Assembly (NCBI GenBank): GCA_030429545.1 | Contig: JAUIFF010000003.1 | Span: 592,531-656,530, forward strand | Direction: 5' to 3' | Length of the DNA: 64,000 bases | Source of the DNA: Polyangia bacterium | GTDB taxonomy: Bacteria; Myxococcota_A; Polyangia; Nannocystales; Nannocystaceae | Part shown: positions 19,556 through 27,694 of the stretch, piece after piece | Layout of the letters: each line of letters begins with the position of its first letter | How positions within the stretch are numbered: the first letter of the stretch is position 1 | Notes under the pieces: model-generated | What the model saw: the letters and a program-made list of their open reading frames with translations, nothing else | The model's database searches: none | Told to the model about the DNA's origin: nothing | Position numbers and translations under genes: made by a program

Positions 19556-20290
19556 GTGCCGTCCGTCCGATCGTTTGCCCGCGCGTCGATGCTTGTCTCG
19601 TGCGTCATCGGGGCGATGGGATGGACGGTTTGCTCGAGTGAAGCTGCAGCGAGTGAGCCCGAGCAGCCGGGGCCGACGGAACAGCACACAGGGGCACGAC
19701 CGGGGTTCTCGCTCTCATTCGCGTTTGAGCCGCGTGTGGGTAACTACAACGTGCTCGACGGGAAACTACAGACCTACGGTTTCTCCGAGTTCGGAGCTCC
19801 GTTACTGCTTACCTACGGCCTGCGCGGGCGGGTGTGGCTTGGGTCTGGCTGGCTGCTCGGTGGCTCGATGAGCTACGGGTTCGCGCAGCGGCGAATCGAG
19901 GCCAATCCCGTGCCGACAACCCTGAGCTTAATCGAGACGGCCCTGAGTCTCGGTCACCAGCTTGGAGCCGGATTTGATCTTACACTCGACCTCGCATTCG
20001 CCGTTCACAATATGACGATTGGTTCTCCCGTCCAGGGCGGTGCATTAACCTATATGGGCCCTGCTGTGCAGCCTCGGTTCGGCTATACAATTCTGCGGGG
20101 CCCTTCTTTTCTCCGCCTGACACTCGGCTACTCCGCCCAGTTCCCGATCGGAGCACCACACAATCAGCCCCTGTGGGGTGACAGTTACCGGATGCCGGTA
20201 ATTCACGCCTTTTTGATCGGAGTCGAATCAGGCTTTGGCTCGGGCGTGCCGCGCTGGCCCCCACGGACCACCCGTGCAGGAGTCCCATGA
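19556..20290 (+). CDS. Predicted outer-membrane beta-barrel protein
   Basis: 244 residues starting at GTG 19556 (an in-frame ATG lies at 19589). The signal peptide is ASMLVSCVIGAMGWTVCSSEAAA. The mature part alternates aromatic and small residues in strands (FSLSFAFEPRVGNYNV, LLLTYGLRGRVWLGSGWLLGG, FLRLTLGYSAQF), the pattern of an outer-membrane barrel of roughly eight to ten strands. No specific family recognised. Its stop overlaps the start of the following lipoprotein hydrolase (ATGA), so the two are co-expressed. Confidence 0.7.
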   Translation: MPSVRSFARASMLVSCVIGAMGWTVCSSEAAASEPEQPGPTEQHTGARPGFSLSFAFEPRVGNYNVLDGKLQTYGFSEFGAPLLLTYGLRGRVWLGSGWLLGGSMSYGFAQRRIEANPVPTTLSLIETALSLGHQLGAGFDLTLDLAFAVHNMTIGSPVQGGALTYMGPAVQPRFGYTILRGPSFLRLTLGYSAQFPIGAPHNQPLWGDSYRMPVIHAFLIGVESGFGSGVPRWPPRTTRAGVP

Positions 20291-21375
20291 ATCACGCATC
20301 CCTTCGCTTCGCACTGTGTGGCTTTGCCCTGTTGAGTTGCTCGTCGACCCCCTGCGAAAACCCAACCACAGACACACTCGGAGAGCTCACAGCCTGGGAA
20401 CGCGAGTACATCGCGGGGCCACCTGCATCCCCTCCTCCACCCGCGTTTTTGCCTGCCGAGGACGGCCTCGCTCTCGCCTATCATGAATGGATTCCCGAGA
20501 CATGGGACGGAACTGGAGCCGTCGTTTTGATGGTACCCGGGTCATCCGCCTATGCCGAACTATACACACCACTTGGCGAGGGTCTCGCGGCACGCGGAGT
20601 CTTCACCCGGATCATCGACGTCCGCGGGCATGGGCGCTCGACCTGTGACGCAAACGGTACCTGCGGCCGCCCTCCGACTGGCGGGTATACGAGCGACGAT
20701 GATGGCCGTTATTGGGTTGGCCGCCCCGGAGATAGCCGCGACGAAAACCAGATTATCCGCGATTTGTCCCGTCACGTCAGCGACCTACACGAGCGCTGGC
20801 CGGATGCCCGTCTCACCCTCAGTGGACACAGCAGTGGTGGTGGTGTCATCTCGCGGTACGTTGAGCACGGAGGTCTTGCAGGTGTCGATGGTGTGGCTCT
20901 GCTGGCTCCGTTCAACCACTTTGATCAACCACAAAACCTGCCTCCAACACCCCCGTTGTGCCCCGATACCGCCGGCTCAGCCTATGCCCAAGTCGACCTC
21001 GCTGCACTTGGGGCTGCCCTGCGCGGGGATCGTCATCGCTATGTGCTGAACTTCATCAAAGATCCGGCGTTGACGACCACACTCGACACCCTGCGCTACA
21101 CCTACACCACAATGACGGGAATGGCCGCCAACAACCCCGACGACTTCCTTGCGGCCTACAGTGGCCCACTCCTGTGGATTGCGGCCAGCGAAGACGCATT
21201 ACTTGACTTGGAACAATCGCGGGAGCAATTCCTGCGTGTACCCGGGGGCGGTGCATTCGTCGAAGTGACCGATACAAGTCATGTTGGCCTCAGCTGGAGC
21301 GACGCCGTCGCCGAGCTAGTCGCTCGCTGGTCGCTCGATCCGACGCAGGTGTCATCCGGGACGATCGACCCCTGA
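20287..21375 (+). CDS. Lipoprotein alpha/beta hydrolase (serine hydrolase, lysophospholipase-like)
   Basis: 362 residues. A lipoprotein signal ends FALLSC with C18 as the lipidated residue. The hydrolase core shows an oxyanion-region VLMVPGSSAYAELY, the DVRGHGRS motif of monoglyceride-lipase-like enzymes, the nucleophile elbow SGHSSGGG, an acidic-residue segment LWIAASEDALLD and the catalytic histidine in TSHVGL, all in canonical order. It probably cleaves an ester in the periplasm or at the cell surface; substrate unknown. Coupled to the barrel protein by a four-base overlap. Confidence 0.88.
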   Translation: MNHASLRFALCGFALLSCSSTPCENPTTDTLGELTAWEREYIAGPPASPPPPAFLPAEDGLALAYHEWIPETWDGTGAVVLMVPGSSAYAELYTPLGEGLAARGVFTRIIDVRGHGRSTCDANGTCGRPPTGGYTSDDDGRYWVGRPGDSRDENQIIRDLSRHVSDLHERWPDARLTLSGHSSGGGVISRYVEHGGLAGVDGVALLAPFNHFDQPQNLPPTPPLCPDTAGSAYAQVDLAALGAALRGDRHRYVLNFIKDPALTTTLDTLRYTYTTMTGMAANNPDDFLAAYSGPLLWIAASEDALLDLEQSREQFLRVPGGGAFVEVTDTSHVGLSWSDAVAELVARWSLDPTQVSSGTIDP

Positions 21376-21707
21376 CCCTGCACTGTGCTTGTGGTTCCCC
21401 GCCCCAGCGACCAACCACGGGAAGCGGTAGGCAAAAAGCGGCCGAGGGAATGTGCACAGTAGTGCGTAGTCACTCGCGAGACCGCTCCGCAGCCGCGAGC
21501 ACTCAAGCCAGTGAACGAGCAGTTCGCCGCGTAATGGCCGATGTGTTCGGATGGCTGTCTAAACGGTCATTTGCTCACCCGTGGGCTGCTCGGGCCGCTT
21601 TGGCCGTCACGGTCCCGTGCGAACGCTACATGAACGTGCTGAAGTTGTGGCTACCGCCATTGTAAATTGGTTATATTCACCGCGAACGTCCAACAAGGAG
21701 GACAAAA
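21376..21707. other. Upstream region of the actin gene
   Basis: About 330 bases with no supported gene (the 71-residue frame at 21450 has no domain). The last 60 bases are A/T-richer than the neighbourhood and include TATATT (21672-21677), a possible -10 element without a well-spaced -35. Confidence 0.45.
21695..21701 (+). promoter_or_regulatory. Perfect Shine-Dalgarno of the actin gene
   Basis: AAGGAGG stands six bases before ATG 21708. This is the strongest ribosome-binding site seen in the window and suggests high translation of the actin. Confidence 0.8.
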
Positions 21708-22697
21708 ATGAGCGCGCCCATCATCATCGATATCGGATCAGGTCACGTGAACGCAGGATTGACCACGGACGACTCACCGCGAGTCTCCCTGCCGAGCACC
21801 GTTGACGGTAAAATCGTGGCCAAGCACGGCGTCGTTAAGGACTGGGGGCGCTACAGGACGTTGCTGCGCAACGTCTTCGACGCACTCGGCGTCGACCCGA
21901 AAGGTCAGCGCGTCCTGCTTACAGAGGCGCCGCTCAACCCGAAGGCGAACCGGGAGCAGATGACGCAAATCTTGTTCGACGACTTCGGCGTCGACGCGAT
22001 GTACATCGCCATCCGAGCCGTGCTCGCGCTCTATTCACAGCAGCTGACCACAGGGATCGTATTCGACACCGACGAGGGGGTCTCGCACACTGTCCCCATC
22101 TACGAGGGGTACGCCCTGCCCCACGCGATCATTCGGTTAGATCTCGCCGAGCGGAACCTCGATGTTTACATGCAGAAGCGTCTTGCCGACCGTGGTATCT
22201 CGGTGGACCTCGAAACCGCAGCAGATCTTGTGGACACGCTGGGCTATGTAGCGATTGACTATGAGGAGGCGATGCTCTCTGGAGGACAGGGGCCGGCGAC
22301 GCATCGTGGCGTGACGGTCGGCATCGAGCGCTTCGCTGTCCCCGAGACGCTGTTCCAACCGGCCTTCGTCGGGATGGAGTCGGCGGGTATCCACGAAACG
22401 ACCTACAACTCGATCATGAAGTGCGATGTAGACATCCGCAAGGACCTGTATGCCAACACGGTCATCGCCGGACGCGGCAGCATGTTCCCTGGCATCGCAG
22501 AGCGTATGAAGAAGGAGATTTCGGCGCTCGCTCCTCCAACCATGAAGATCAGGATTATTGCTACCCCCGATCGTGATGTCATTGTGTGGAAGGGCGGCGA
22601 CACGCTGGCCTCACTCGACGCATTCCAGCAGATGTGGATCACCCGAGCTGAGTACACTGAGTCCGGCCCAAGCATCGTGCACCGAAAGTGCTTCTGA
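21708..22697 (+). CDS. Eukaryote-like actin (bacterial actin-related protein, BARP-like), lacking subdomain 2
   Basis: 329 residues, collinear with eukaryotic actin (375), not with MreB, FtsA or ParM. Near-identical blocks: [49 protein letters not shown] and the C-terminus [12 protein letters not shown]. Compared from memory with beta-actin, about 30 residues between PSTV and KHGVV are missing, removing most of subdomain 2 and the DNase-I loop, while His73 remains. Nucleotide-site changes: K18 to N, Q137 to R, D157 to E, the R210/K213/E214 segment deleted, G302 to R, K336 to D. A shorter loop follows residue 225. The gene has its own Shine-Dalgarno and terminator, so is monocistronic. Such a protein is known from Haliangium ochraceum. 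Whether it binds nucleotide or polymerises is open. Confidence 0.96.
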   Translation: MSAPIIIDIGSGHVNAGLTTDDSPRVSLPSTVDGKIVAKHGVVKDWGRYRTLLRNVFDALGVDPKGQRVLLTEAPLNPKANREQMTQILFDDFGVDAMYIAIRAVLALYSQQLTTGIVFDTDEGVSHTVPIYEGYALPHAIIRLDLAERNLDVYMQKRLADRGISVDLETAADLVDTLGYVAIDYEEAMLSGGQGPATHRGVTVGIERFAVPETLFQPAFVGMESAGIHETTYNSIMKCDVDIRKDLYANTVIAGRGSMFPGIAERMKKEISALAPPTMKIRIIATPDRDVIVWKGGDTLASLDAFQQMWITRAEYTESGPSIVHRKCF

Positions 22698-22720
22698 GTC
22701 GGGATTGAACCTAGTCTCTA

Positions 22721-22751
22721 GTCCGTTCACGATCCTGGGTCGTGGACGGAC
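22721..22751 (+). terminator. Terminator-like hairpin after the actin gene
   Basis: GTCCGTTCACGA and TCGTGGACGGAC form a 12-base-pair stem (one G-U pair) around a seven-base loop, starting 24 bases after the stop. No T-run follows, so termination may need Rho or another factor. Confidence 0.6.
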
Positions 22752-23143
22752 AACTATGCGCCGCACCGGGAACTCCGGGATCGCTGCACAGATCTAATAG
22801 GGATTTGCGGTAGCCATGAGGCTGAGAGACCAGACGAGAGACAAAGCTCCGTCGAGTGGGTGCCGCAAATTTTGAGATGAGCGGAGCCGCTAAGGTACAG
22901 CGTGTTCGGCAAACGAGCTTGTATGCGAATAAACCGGTCTGACACATGCTTTAGGAACAGGTGGACAGGGCCCCCCGGTCGAAAGAGAAACAAAAATATC
23001 GGGGCAGTGAAGTCGCACGAGAGCGTCAGAAGTGGTGAGTAACAGCGTTGAGAACGGTTAAATCCGAAGGCGGGTATAGCGAATCCTCGGCCGCTTCAGG
23101 ACTGAGTTGGGCATAGAGAAAAATATGTATGTAAAAATGTGGG
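22752..23143. other. Intergenic stretch between actin and the insertion element
   Basis: About 390 bases with only short frames. The left end of the IS91-type element should lie here, but I could not fix its boundary or a subterminal hairpin by eye. Confidence 0.45.
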
Positions 23144-24351
23144 TCATGACGAGTCGAGGATATCGGGCGGGTCTGAAGGGACAGGTCCCGCAATCGGTAC
23201 CCGGGCAAGGGACTGCTGATGGCAGCGCGGGCACTGACGTAGATCGTCGCCTGTGAGCATGGAATACCGCTCGTGCCAAGTAAGCTCTTTTGCCGGCCTC
23301 GCTTCACTTTTGGTCACGTCCTCGGACGCGAGCAGCTCGCGGGCAAGTTCGAGGGTAGTCGTTGCATGTGCAGGTGACATGAGCCCGTAGTGACGAATCT
23401 TGACGAAGCCAGGGGGCAGGACGTGCTGGACAAATCGCCGTAAAAACTCTTGTGGGCGTAGCGTTTTGGACTTCCCGTTTTTCGTGGCGAAGCGGACGGC
23501 ATCGTCGGTCACCGCAATAAGTCGATGGTCCGAGATGGCGATACGGTGAGTGTAGCGACCGAGATAGCGGTAGACCTGCTTGGCGCCAGCGAAGGGTTGC
23601 TTGGCGTAGACGACCCAAGAGGTTCGAAGAGACGATCGATCAGGCGGACCCACGGGCCGGTATCCTCGAGTTCAGAGCATGCACCTACAAATAAAAGTTG
23701 ATGGCGCACGCGTTTGAGTCCGTCGAGGAACTTACCGCGAAAGAGCGCACCCATGACTTTGACGGGAAACAAGAAGCGCCCGCGAGCTGGAATCCAGCGG
23801 CTGTGATCGGGTGCGAGAGCGCCTCCCGTAACGACGCAGTGGGCGTGTGGATGGTACTTGAGTTCCCGAGTCCAAGTGTGGAGCACGGTCGAGACCCCGA
23901 GCTGTCCTCCGAGCCATTGAGGGTCTCGACCGAGTTCGAGAAGCGTCTCGGATGCTGCCCGAAGTAACAGGCCGTAGACCTTCTCCGGGTTCTGTCTGGC
24001 GAGCCCGCGCAGCTCACTCGGAAGTGTAAATACAACATGAAAGTAGTTCGTGGGGAGTACCCGCGCCATCCGTTGCTCGATCCACTTGGCTTGGCTCAAC
24101 GCCTGGCACTTCGGACAGTGGCGGTTGCGGCACGAGTTGTATGCCGGCCGTGTAAAACCACAGTAGACACAGATGTCCAAATGGCCGCCAAGAGCCGCCG
24201 TTCGACACTGTGAAATCGCGCGCAGAGCTTTATCTTGCCCAGGGGTCAGCCGGTACGCCTCACGAAACGCCGCGCCGTGTCGGCGCACGATGTCTGCGAC
24301 CTCGTGCCGTGGGCGTTGCGACTTTCCCTTGGTGGGAGAGCCGTGATGCAT
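23144..24351 (-). pseudogene. IS91-family transposase, broken by a frameshift
   Basis: The upstream frame (24351 to about 23620) carries the N-terminal zinc-binding region (CVYCGFTRPAYNSCRNRHCPKCQ) and the catalytic histidine motif (YHPHAHCVVTGGAL). After RLIDRLFE the coding sense jumps to the next frame, TSWVVYAKQPFAGAKQVYRY and GRYTHRIAISDHRL, running to 23144, which holds the Y-rich motif of this family and a C-terminal CPRC zinc pair. The two halves overlap in different frames near 23615-23640, so one base was lost or gained there. A programmed frameshift seems less likely because IS91 transposases are normally single frames. Confidence 0.85.
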
Positions 24352-24360
24352 CGAGCTGCG

Positions 24361-25218
24361 TCAGCCGAGAACGTCTGCGCGGCTCGTCCCGAGGATATCG
24401 AGCGGCGATTGCAGCTGACTCACTGTCTTGAGCGCAACCTTCGTATAAATCGTTGTGCTCCGAATCGACGCATGTCCGAGCAGCACTTGAATCGTGCGTA
24501 GGTTGATACCCAGCTCCAAAAGATGCGTTCCGCAACTGTGCCTCAGGGTGTGCGGTGTAACAGCCTTGCCAATCTTTGCGTCAGCGATGGCTCGATAGAA
24601 GTAATTCCGGTAGGCTCCGACCGTGATCGGTTTGCCCGGAATCATGCCCGGAAACAGATACTTCCCCCGAGGTCTTACGATGCGATAGTAATGTCGTAGC
24701 CCCTCCAGCAGGCGAGGGCCAAGAATCGTATACCGATCCAGCCCCCCTTTACCATCTTTGATGAGCAGTGCATTTCGGCGACTGTCGATACATGCAATCT
24801 CAAGTCGACACCCCTCGCTCACGCGTAGTCCAGCTCCATAGAGCAGCATCGTAATTGTCCGATGTTTCAAAGATGGGATGGCGCGAAGAATTTCCTCCAT
24901 CTCTGTTCCCGAGACGACCACCGGAGTTTTTCTCTTTGGTGAACGAGGCCTGATGATGCCGTCCATCACTTCTGGTCGATTGAGTGTCTGTGTGTACAAA
25001 AAATTCAATGCACACCAGGTCACTCGACACGTGCTCAGGGACTGCTCACTTGCAACGTGGTCAAGGAACGACCGCACTTCCTCGCGTCCCATCTCCTCAG
25101 GCGACTTCATAAAGTGCGCCGCGAAGTTTTTCACACCAAGCAGGTATCGACTTCGCGTGGTCGGACGAAGCCCCCGAAGTTCGAGGTCCTTACTCATTTG
25201 ATCGCGTAGCTTTCCCAT
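24361..25218 (-). CDS. Tyrosine recombinase (phage-type integrase) of the IS91-type element
   Basis: 285 residues from ATG 25218, chosen because AAGGAGAG lies just upstream; the frame is open seven codons further. The N-terminal core-binding domain (RYLLGVKNFAAHF) is followed by the catalytic domain with the arginine in YGAGLRVSEGCRLEI, the HTLRHSCGTHLLELG box, the second histidine in VLLGHASIRSTTIYTKV and the nucleophilic tyrosine in that last motif. It appears intact. In related elements it is carried with the transposase; its exact role in transposition is not established. Confidence 0.9.
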   Translation of the reverse strand: MGKLRDQMSKDLELRGLRPTTRSRYLLGVKNFAAHFMKSPEEMGREEVRSFLDHVASEQSLSTCRVTWCALNFLYTQTLNRPEVMDGIIRPRSPKRKTPVVVSGTEMEEILRAIPSLKHRTITMLLYGAGLRVSEGCRLEIACIDSRRNALLIKDGKGGLDRYTILGPRLLEGLRHYYRIVRPRGKYLFPGMIPGKPITVGAYRNYFYRAIADAKIGKAVTPHTLRHSCGTHLLELGINLRTIQVLLGHASIRSTTIYTKVALKTVSQLQSPLDILGTSRADVLG

Positions 25219-25343
25219 TGCTTCTCTCCTTCCCGGCATCGCCGGTCGATGTTGGAGAGCGCTATTCCGATCTTGTTCCCGTTACCTCCCCAAGGCTCAG
25301 AAACGCCGTTGTTTCGCTGGCTGCGCTTGTGCAGAGCCTTCCC

Positions 25344-26729
25344 ATGCCGGCTCCGCTATCGAGGCCCGTTTTCAGGTGCTGCGTGTGCTGCTCTGCATCG
25401 GCTGTGCTGCCGCGAAGCGGCTTCGTTCATCTCGGGATCTACGGAGGGTTGTTTTTTCCGAGTGTCGAGCACGAGCTGTACGACCCGATGCTGATGCACC
25501 AGTCCTACGCCGCAGTGGCACCCGATGTCGGTCTGCGGGCGGGCTACTACCCGATGCGGTTTTTGGGGATCGAACTCGAAGGCGGGGTCATGCCGACAAA
25601 AGTTGCAGATGGAGCATCTGCATTGCTCTACACATTTCGCCCGGTGTTGTTGGCCCAACTTCCGTACCGCCTCGCACCATTTGCCCGGGTTGGATTTGGC
25701 CTGCTGGGTGCATCGAGTGACTCTCTCGGCCGCGATTTAGACCCATCCCTCAACATCGGCGGCGGTGTAAAGTTTTATGTCAACCGATGGCTGGCGCTGC
25801 GTCTCGATGTCGTCGACAACATCGCGACCCGGCTCGGTGTTGGCAACCGTCGCTCGAACAACCTCGAAGTGTTGTTTGGCCTCTCGTTTGTGCTCAACCG
25901 CAAAAAGCCCGAGCGCTCGCGCCTACTCGACTCCGATGGCGACGGCCTGTACGACCCTGGTCAACCCGGAGTACTCGATTCTGAGGCCGACCAGTGCCCG
26001 CAGCAACCGGGTCTCGTGGAAAACCGCGGGTGTCCGTTGGTCGACTCAGATGGCGATACACTGTTCGACCCGGGGCAGGCAGGCGTGCCTCCTGAGCAGC
26101 TCGACCGCTGTCCACAACAGCCCGGCCCTCCCCTCAATGCCGGGTGTCCGCTGATCGATTCCGATGGCGACACCCTCTACGACCCAGGGCAACCCGCCGT
26201 CAGCGAGGCCGATGCCGACCAGTGTCCCCAACAACCTGGGCCGCGAGAAAACAAAGGGTGCCCATGGCCAGACACCGACGGCGACGGTATCATCGATAGC
26301 CAAGATAAGTGCCCCAATGACCCCGAAACGGCCAATGGCTTCATGGACCAAGATGGCTGCCCCGACGAGGTGCCAAAAACCCTCAAAAAGTTTACAGGGG
26401 TTATCAAGGGTATTTACTTCGATGTCGATAAAGACACGATTAAGCAGCGCTCCAAGCCGGTCTTGGACCAGGCCGTGACAGTGCTTCGCGACTTCCCCTC
26501 GATCCGTGTCGAGATCAGCGGACACACCGACGCCGACGGCTCCCGCGAGCACAACCTCGACCTGTCGCAGCGCCGAGCACAATCGGTGAAAACCTACCTC
26601 GTCGAGCACGGGATTGACGGCGCGCGCCTCACCATCAAGGGGTATGGGCCAGACCAGCCGATCGCTAGCAATGATACCCGTAAGGGGAAAGCGAAAAACC
26701 GCCGAATCGAGTTCCGTTTGCTGCAGTAG
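25344..26729 (+). CDS. OmpA-family outer-membrane protein with thrombospondin type-3 repeats; start uncertain
   Basis: Modules: an eight-stranded-barrel-like N-terminus (about 25-195, HLGIYGGLFFPS..., ending EVLFGLSFVLN), three near-identical TSP3-type calcium repeats (DSDGDGLYDPGQPG..., each with QCPQQPG and GCP) plus a fourth, DTDGDGIIDSQDKCPND, then a C-terminal OmpA peptidoglycan-binding domain with ISGHTDADGSREHNLDLS and RIEFRLLQ. It should sit in the outer membrane and grip peptidoglycan. The 5' end is odd: the frame is open to 25218, inside the insertion element's promoter side, and no convincing signal peptide or Shine-Dalgarno is visible. The element may have removed the true start. 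Confidence 0.85.
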   Translation: MPAPLSRPVFRCCVCCSASAVLPRSGFVHLGIYGGLFFPSVEHELYDPMLMHQSYAAVAPDVGLRAGYYPMRFLGIELEGGVMPTKVADGASALLYTFRPVLLAQLPYRLAPFARVGFGLLGASSDSLGRDLDPSLNIGGGVKFYVNRWLALRLDVVDNIATRLGVGNRRSNNLEVLFGLSFVLNRKKPERSRLLDSDGDGLYDPGQPGVLDSEADQCPQQPGLVENRGCPLVDSDGDTLFDPGQAGVPPEQLDRCPQQPGPPLNAGCPLIDSDGDTLYDPGQPAVSEADADQCPQQPGPRENKGCPWPDTDGDGIIDSQDKCPNDPETANGFMDQDGCPDEVPKTLKKFTGVIKGIYFDVDKDTIKQRSKPVLDQAVTVLRDFPSIRVEISGHTDADGSREHNLDLSQRRAQSVKTYLVEHGIDGARLTIKGYGPDQPIASNDTRKGKAKNRRIEFRLLQ

Positions 26730-26974
26730 CAATGGCGGAAGTTGAAGATCAACTGTGACGGGGTCACTCTTGAGTTTGGGGTGGTTTTTCGGCGAGTGAT
26801 CTCAGTTTAGCCAAGTCGGCAAACCGCTCCTCACAGATCGGCCACAACGGTCGCGTTCAAGTCTACCGCTATGCCACGAGACCGGCACCACGGTTCTGGC
26901 CCGGGGGAGAATACCTCCGGGCTTTCAAGATTGAGACAGACCGGTCGAAGGGTGGACTCCGCGCCTGAAGGCAC

Positions 26975-26991
26975 TTGCAACTGAGTTGCAT
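26975..26991. promoter_or_regulatory. Candidate Zur/Fur-type operator 1
   Basis: TTGCAACTGAGTTGCAT, the inverted repeat TGCAA-N5-TTGCA, 31 bases before the DUF1826 start at 27023. The same palindrome occurs twice in the control region of the Fur-family gene. Confidence 0.65.
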
Positions 26992-27022
26992 CTGGGGCCG
27001 CTTGTGTTTATGAAGAAGGGGC

Positions 27023-27694
27023 ATGTCTTCTGCAGCCCCGTCTGTATCTTCGCTACCGTCTTTCGCGCAGGAACGCCCAGCTGTTCGGTTTCCCCGGTTT
27101 TTTGAGTCTCGGGAGAACCTCCTGCTGCTAAAGCGAACCCTCGCCGCTCCCGTGGTGAAAGCGCTCGAGGAGACCGCTCGCGGAGCGTTTTTCGCTAGCA
27201 GAGCAAGGCTCGACGTTGCCTATCTCGACCCATCTGAGCTGCTCCAATCAGTCTCGAACCCTCTGGCCCGGCGATTTCTCGCGCAGGACATCGAGTCGCT
27301 CGCGCGCGTCTTTGGTGCAGCGATGGGCCGTCGCCACCTTCACGCACAGTTGGAGGTTTTAGCCGACGACAGGTGTCGCAAGTTCCACACCGACAACGTC
27401 ACCGTGCGGCTGCTGTGTACCTACGTGGGACCGGGCACGCAGTGGGTGCGAAACGAGGACGCCGTGCGTGGAAACCTCGGGCGAACCGACGTCGATCTCG
27501 AAACAGCCAATCGCTCTGTTTTCCGCGTACCCGAAGCGGTGCGCGAGTGCACCGCTGGCGATGTACTGCTCATGAAGGGAGAGGCTTTTCCCGGCAACCG
27601 TGGCTTCGGTGTCGTGCACCGCTCGCCACCGATCATCAAACGCTCGCTGCGACGGCTCGTGTTCAAGATCGACGAGCACGCTTGCGGCTGCTGA
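27023..27694 (+). CDS. DUF1826 family protein
   Basis: 223 residues. Signature segments of the family are clear: CRKFHTDNVTVRLLCTYVGPGTQW in the middle and CTAGDVLLMKGEAFPGNRGFGVVHRSPP near the end. From memory of comparative-genomics work, DUF1826 genes cluster with COG0523 metallochaperones and Zur-regulated genes, implying a role in zinc homeostasis; the biochemical function is unknown. The conserved His and Asp pair in HTD and the HRSPP motif recall a metal-dependent oxygenase fold, an inference only. A Zur-like box lies directly upstream, and the stop TGA shares one base with the following ATG (27692-27696), so the pair is coupled. Confidence 0.85.
   Translation: MSSAAPSVSSLPSFAQERPAVRFPRFFESRENLLLLKRTLAAPVVKALEETARGAFFASRARLDVAYLDPSELLQSVSNPLARRFLAQDIESLARVFGAAMGRRHLHAQLEVLADDRCRKFHTDNVTVRLLCTYVGPGTQWVRNEDAVRGNLGRTDVDLETANRSVFRVPEAVRECTAGDVLLMKGEAFPGNRGFGVVHRSPPIIKRSLRRLVFKIDEHACGC

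Larger units (their letters stand above)
23144..25218 (-). mobile_element. IS91-type insertion element with accessory tyrosine recombinase; ends not fixed
   Basis: Two minus-strand genes nine bases apart, a phage-type integrase followed by a zinc-finger Y2 transposase, are the arrangement known for a branch of the IS91 family. The transposase is frameshifted, so this copy is probably dead unless helped in trans. IS91 elements move by rolling circle and make no target duplication, so the ends must be found by comparison; the coordinates given only span the coding part. Confidence 0.75.

Noticed and set aside
21708..22697. Reading the actin as MreB, FtsA or ParM
   Set aside because: The conserved blocks, above all the C-terminal [12 protein letters not shown] and the [14 protein letters not shown] segment, are those of eukaryotic actin and do not occur in those bacterial families.
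25606..25630. GCAGATG-GAG-CATCTGC palindrome
   Set aside because: It lies within the OmpA coding sequence and needs no regulatory explanation.
26046..26732. 228-residue minus-strand frame in the OmpA gene
   Set aside because: Antisense shadow of the TSP3 repeats and OmpA domain; its apparent repeats are those of the real gene.
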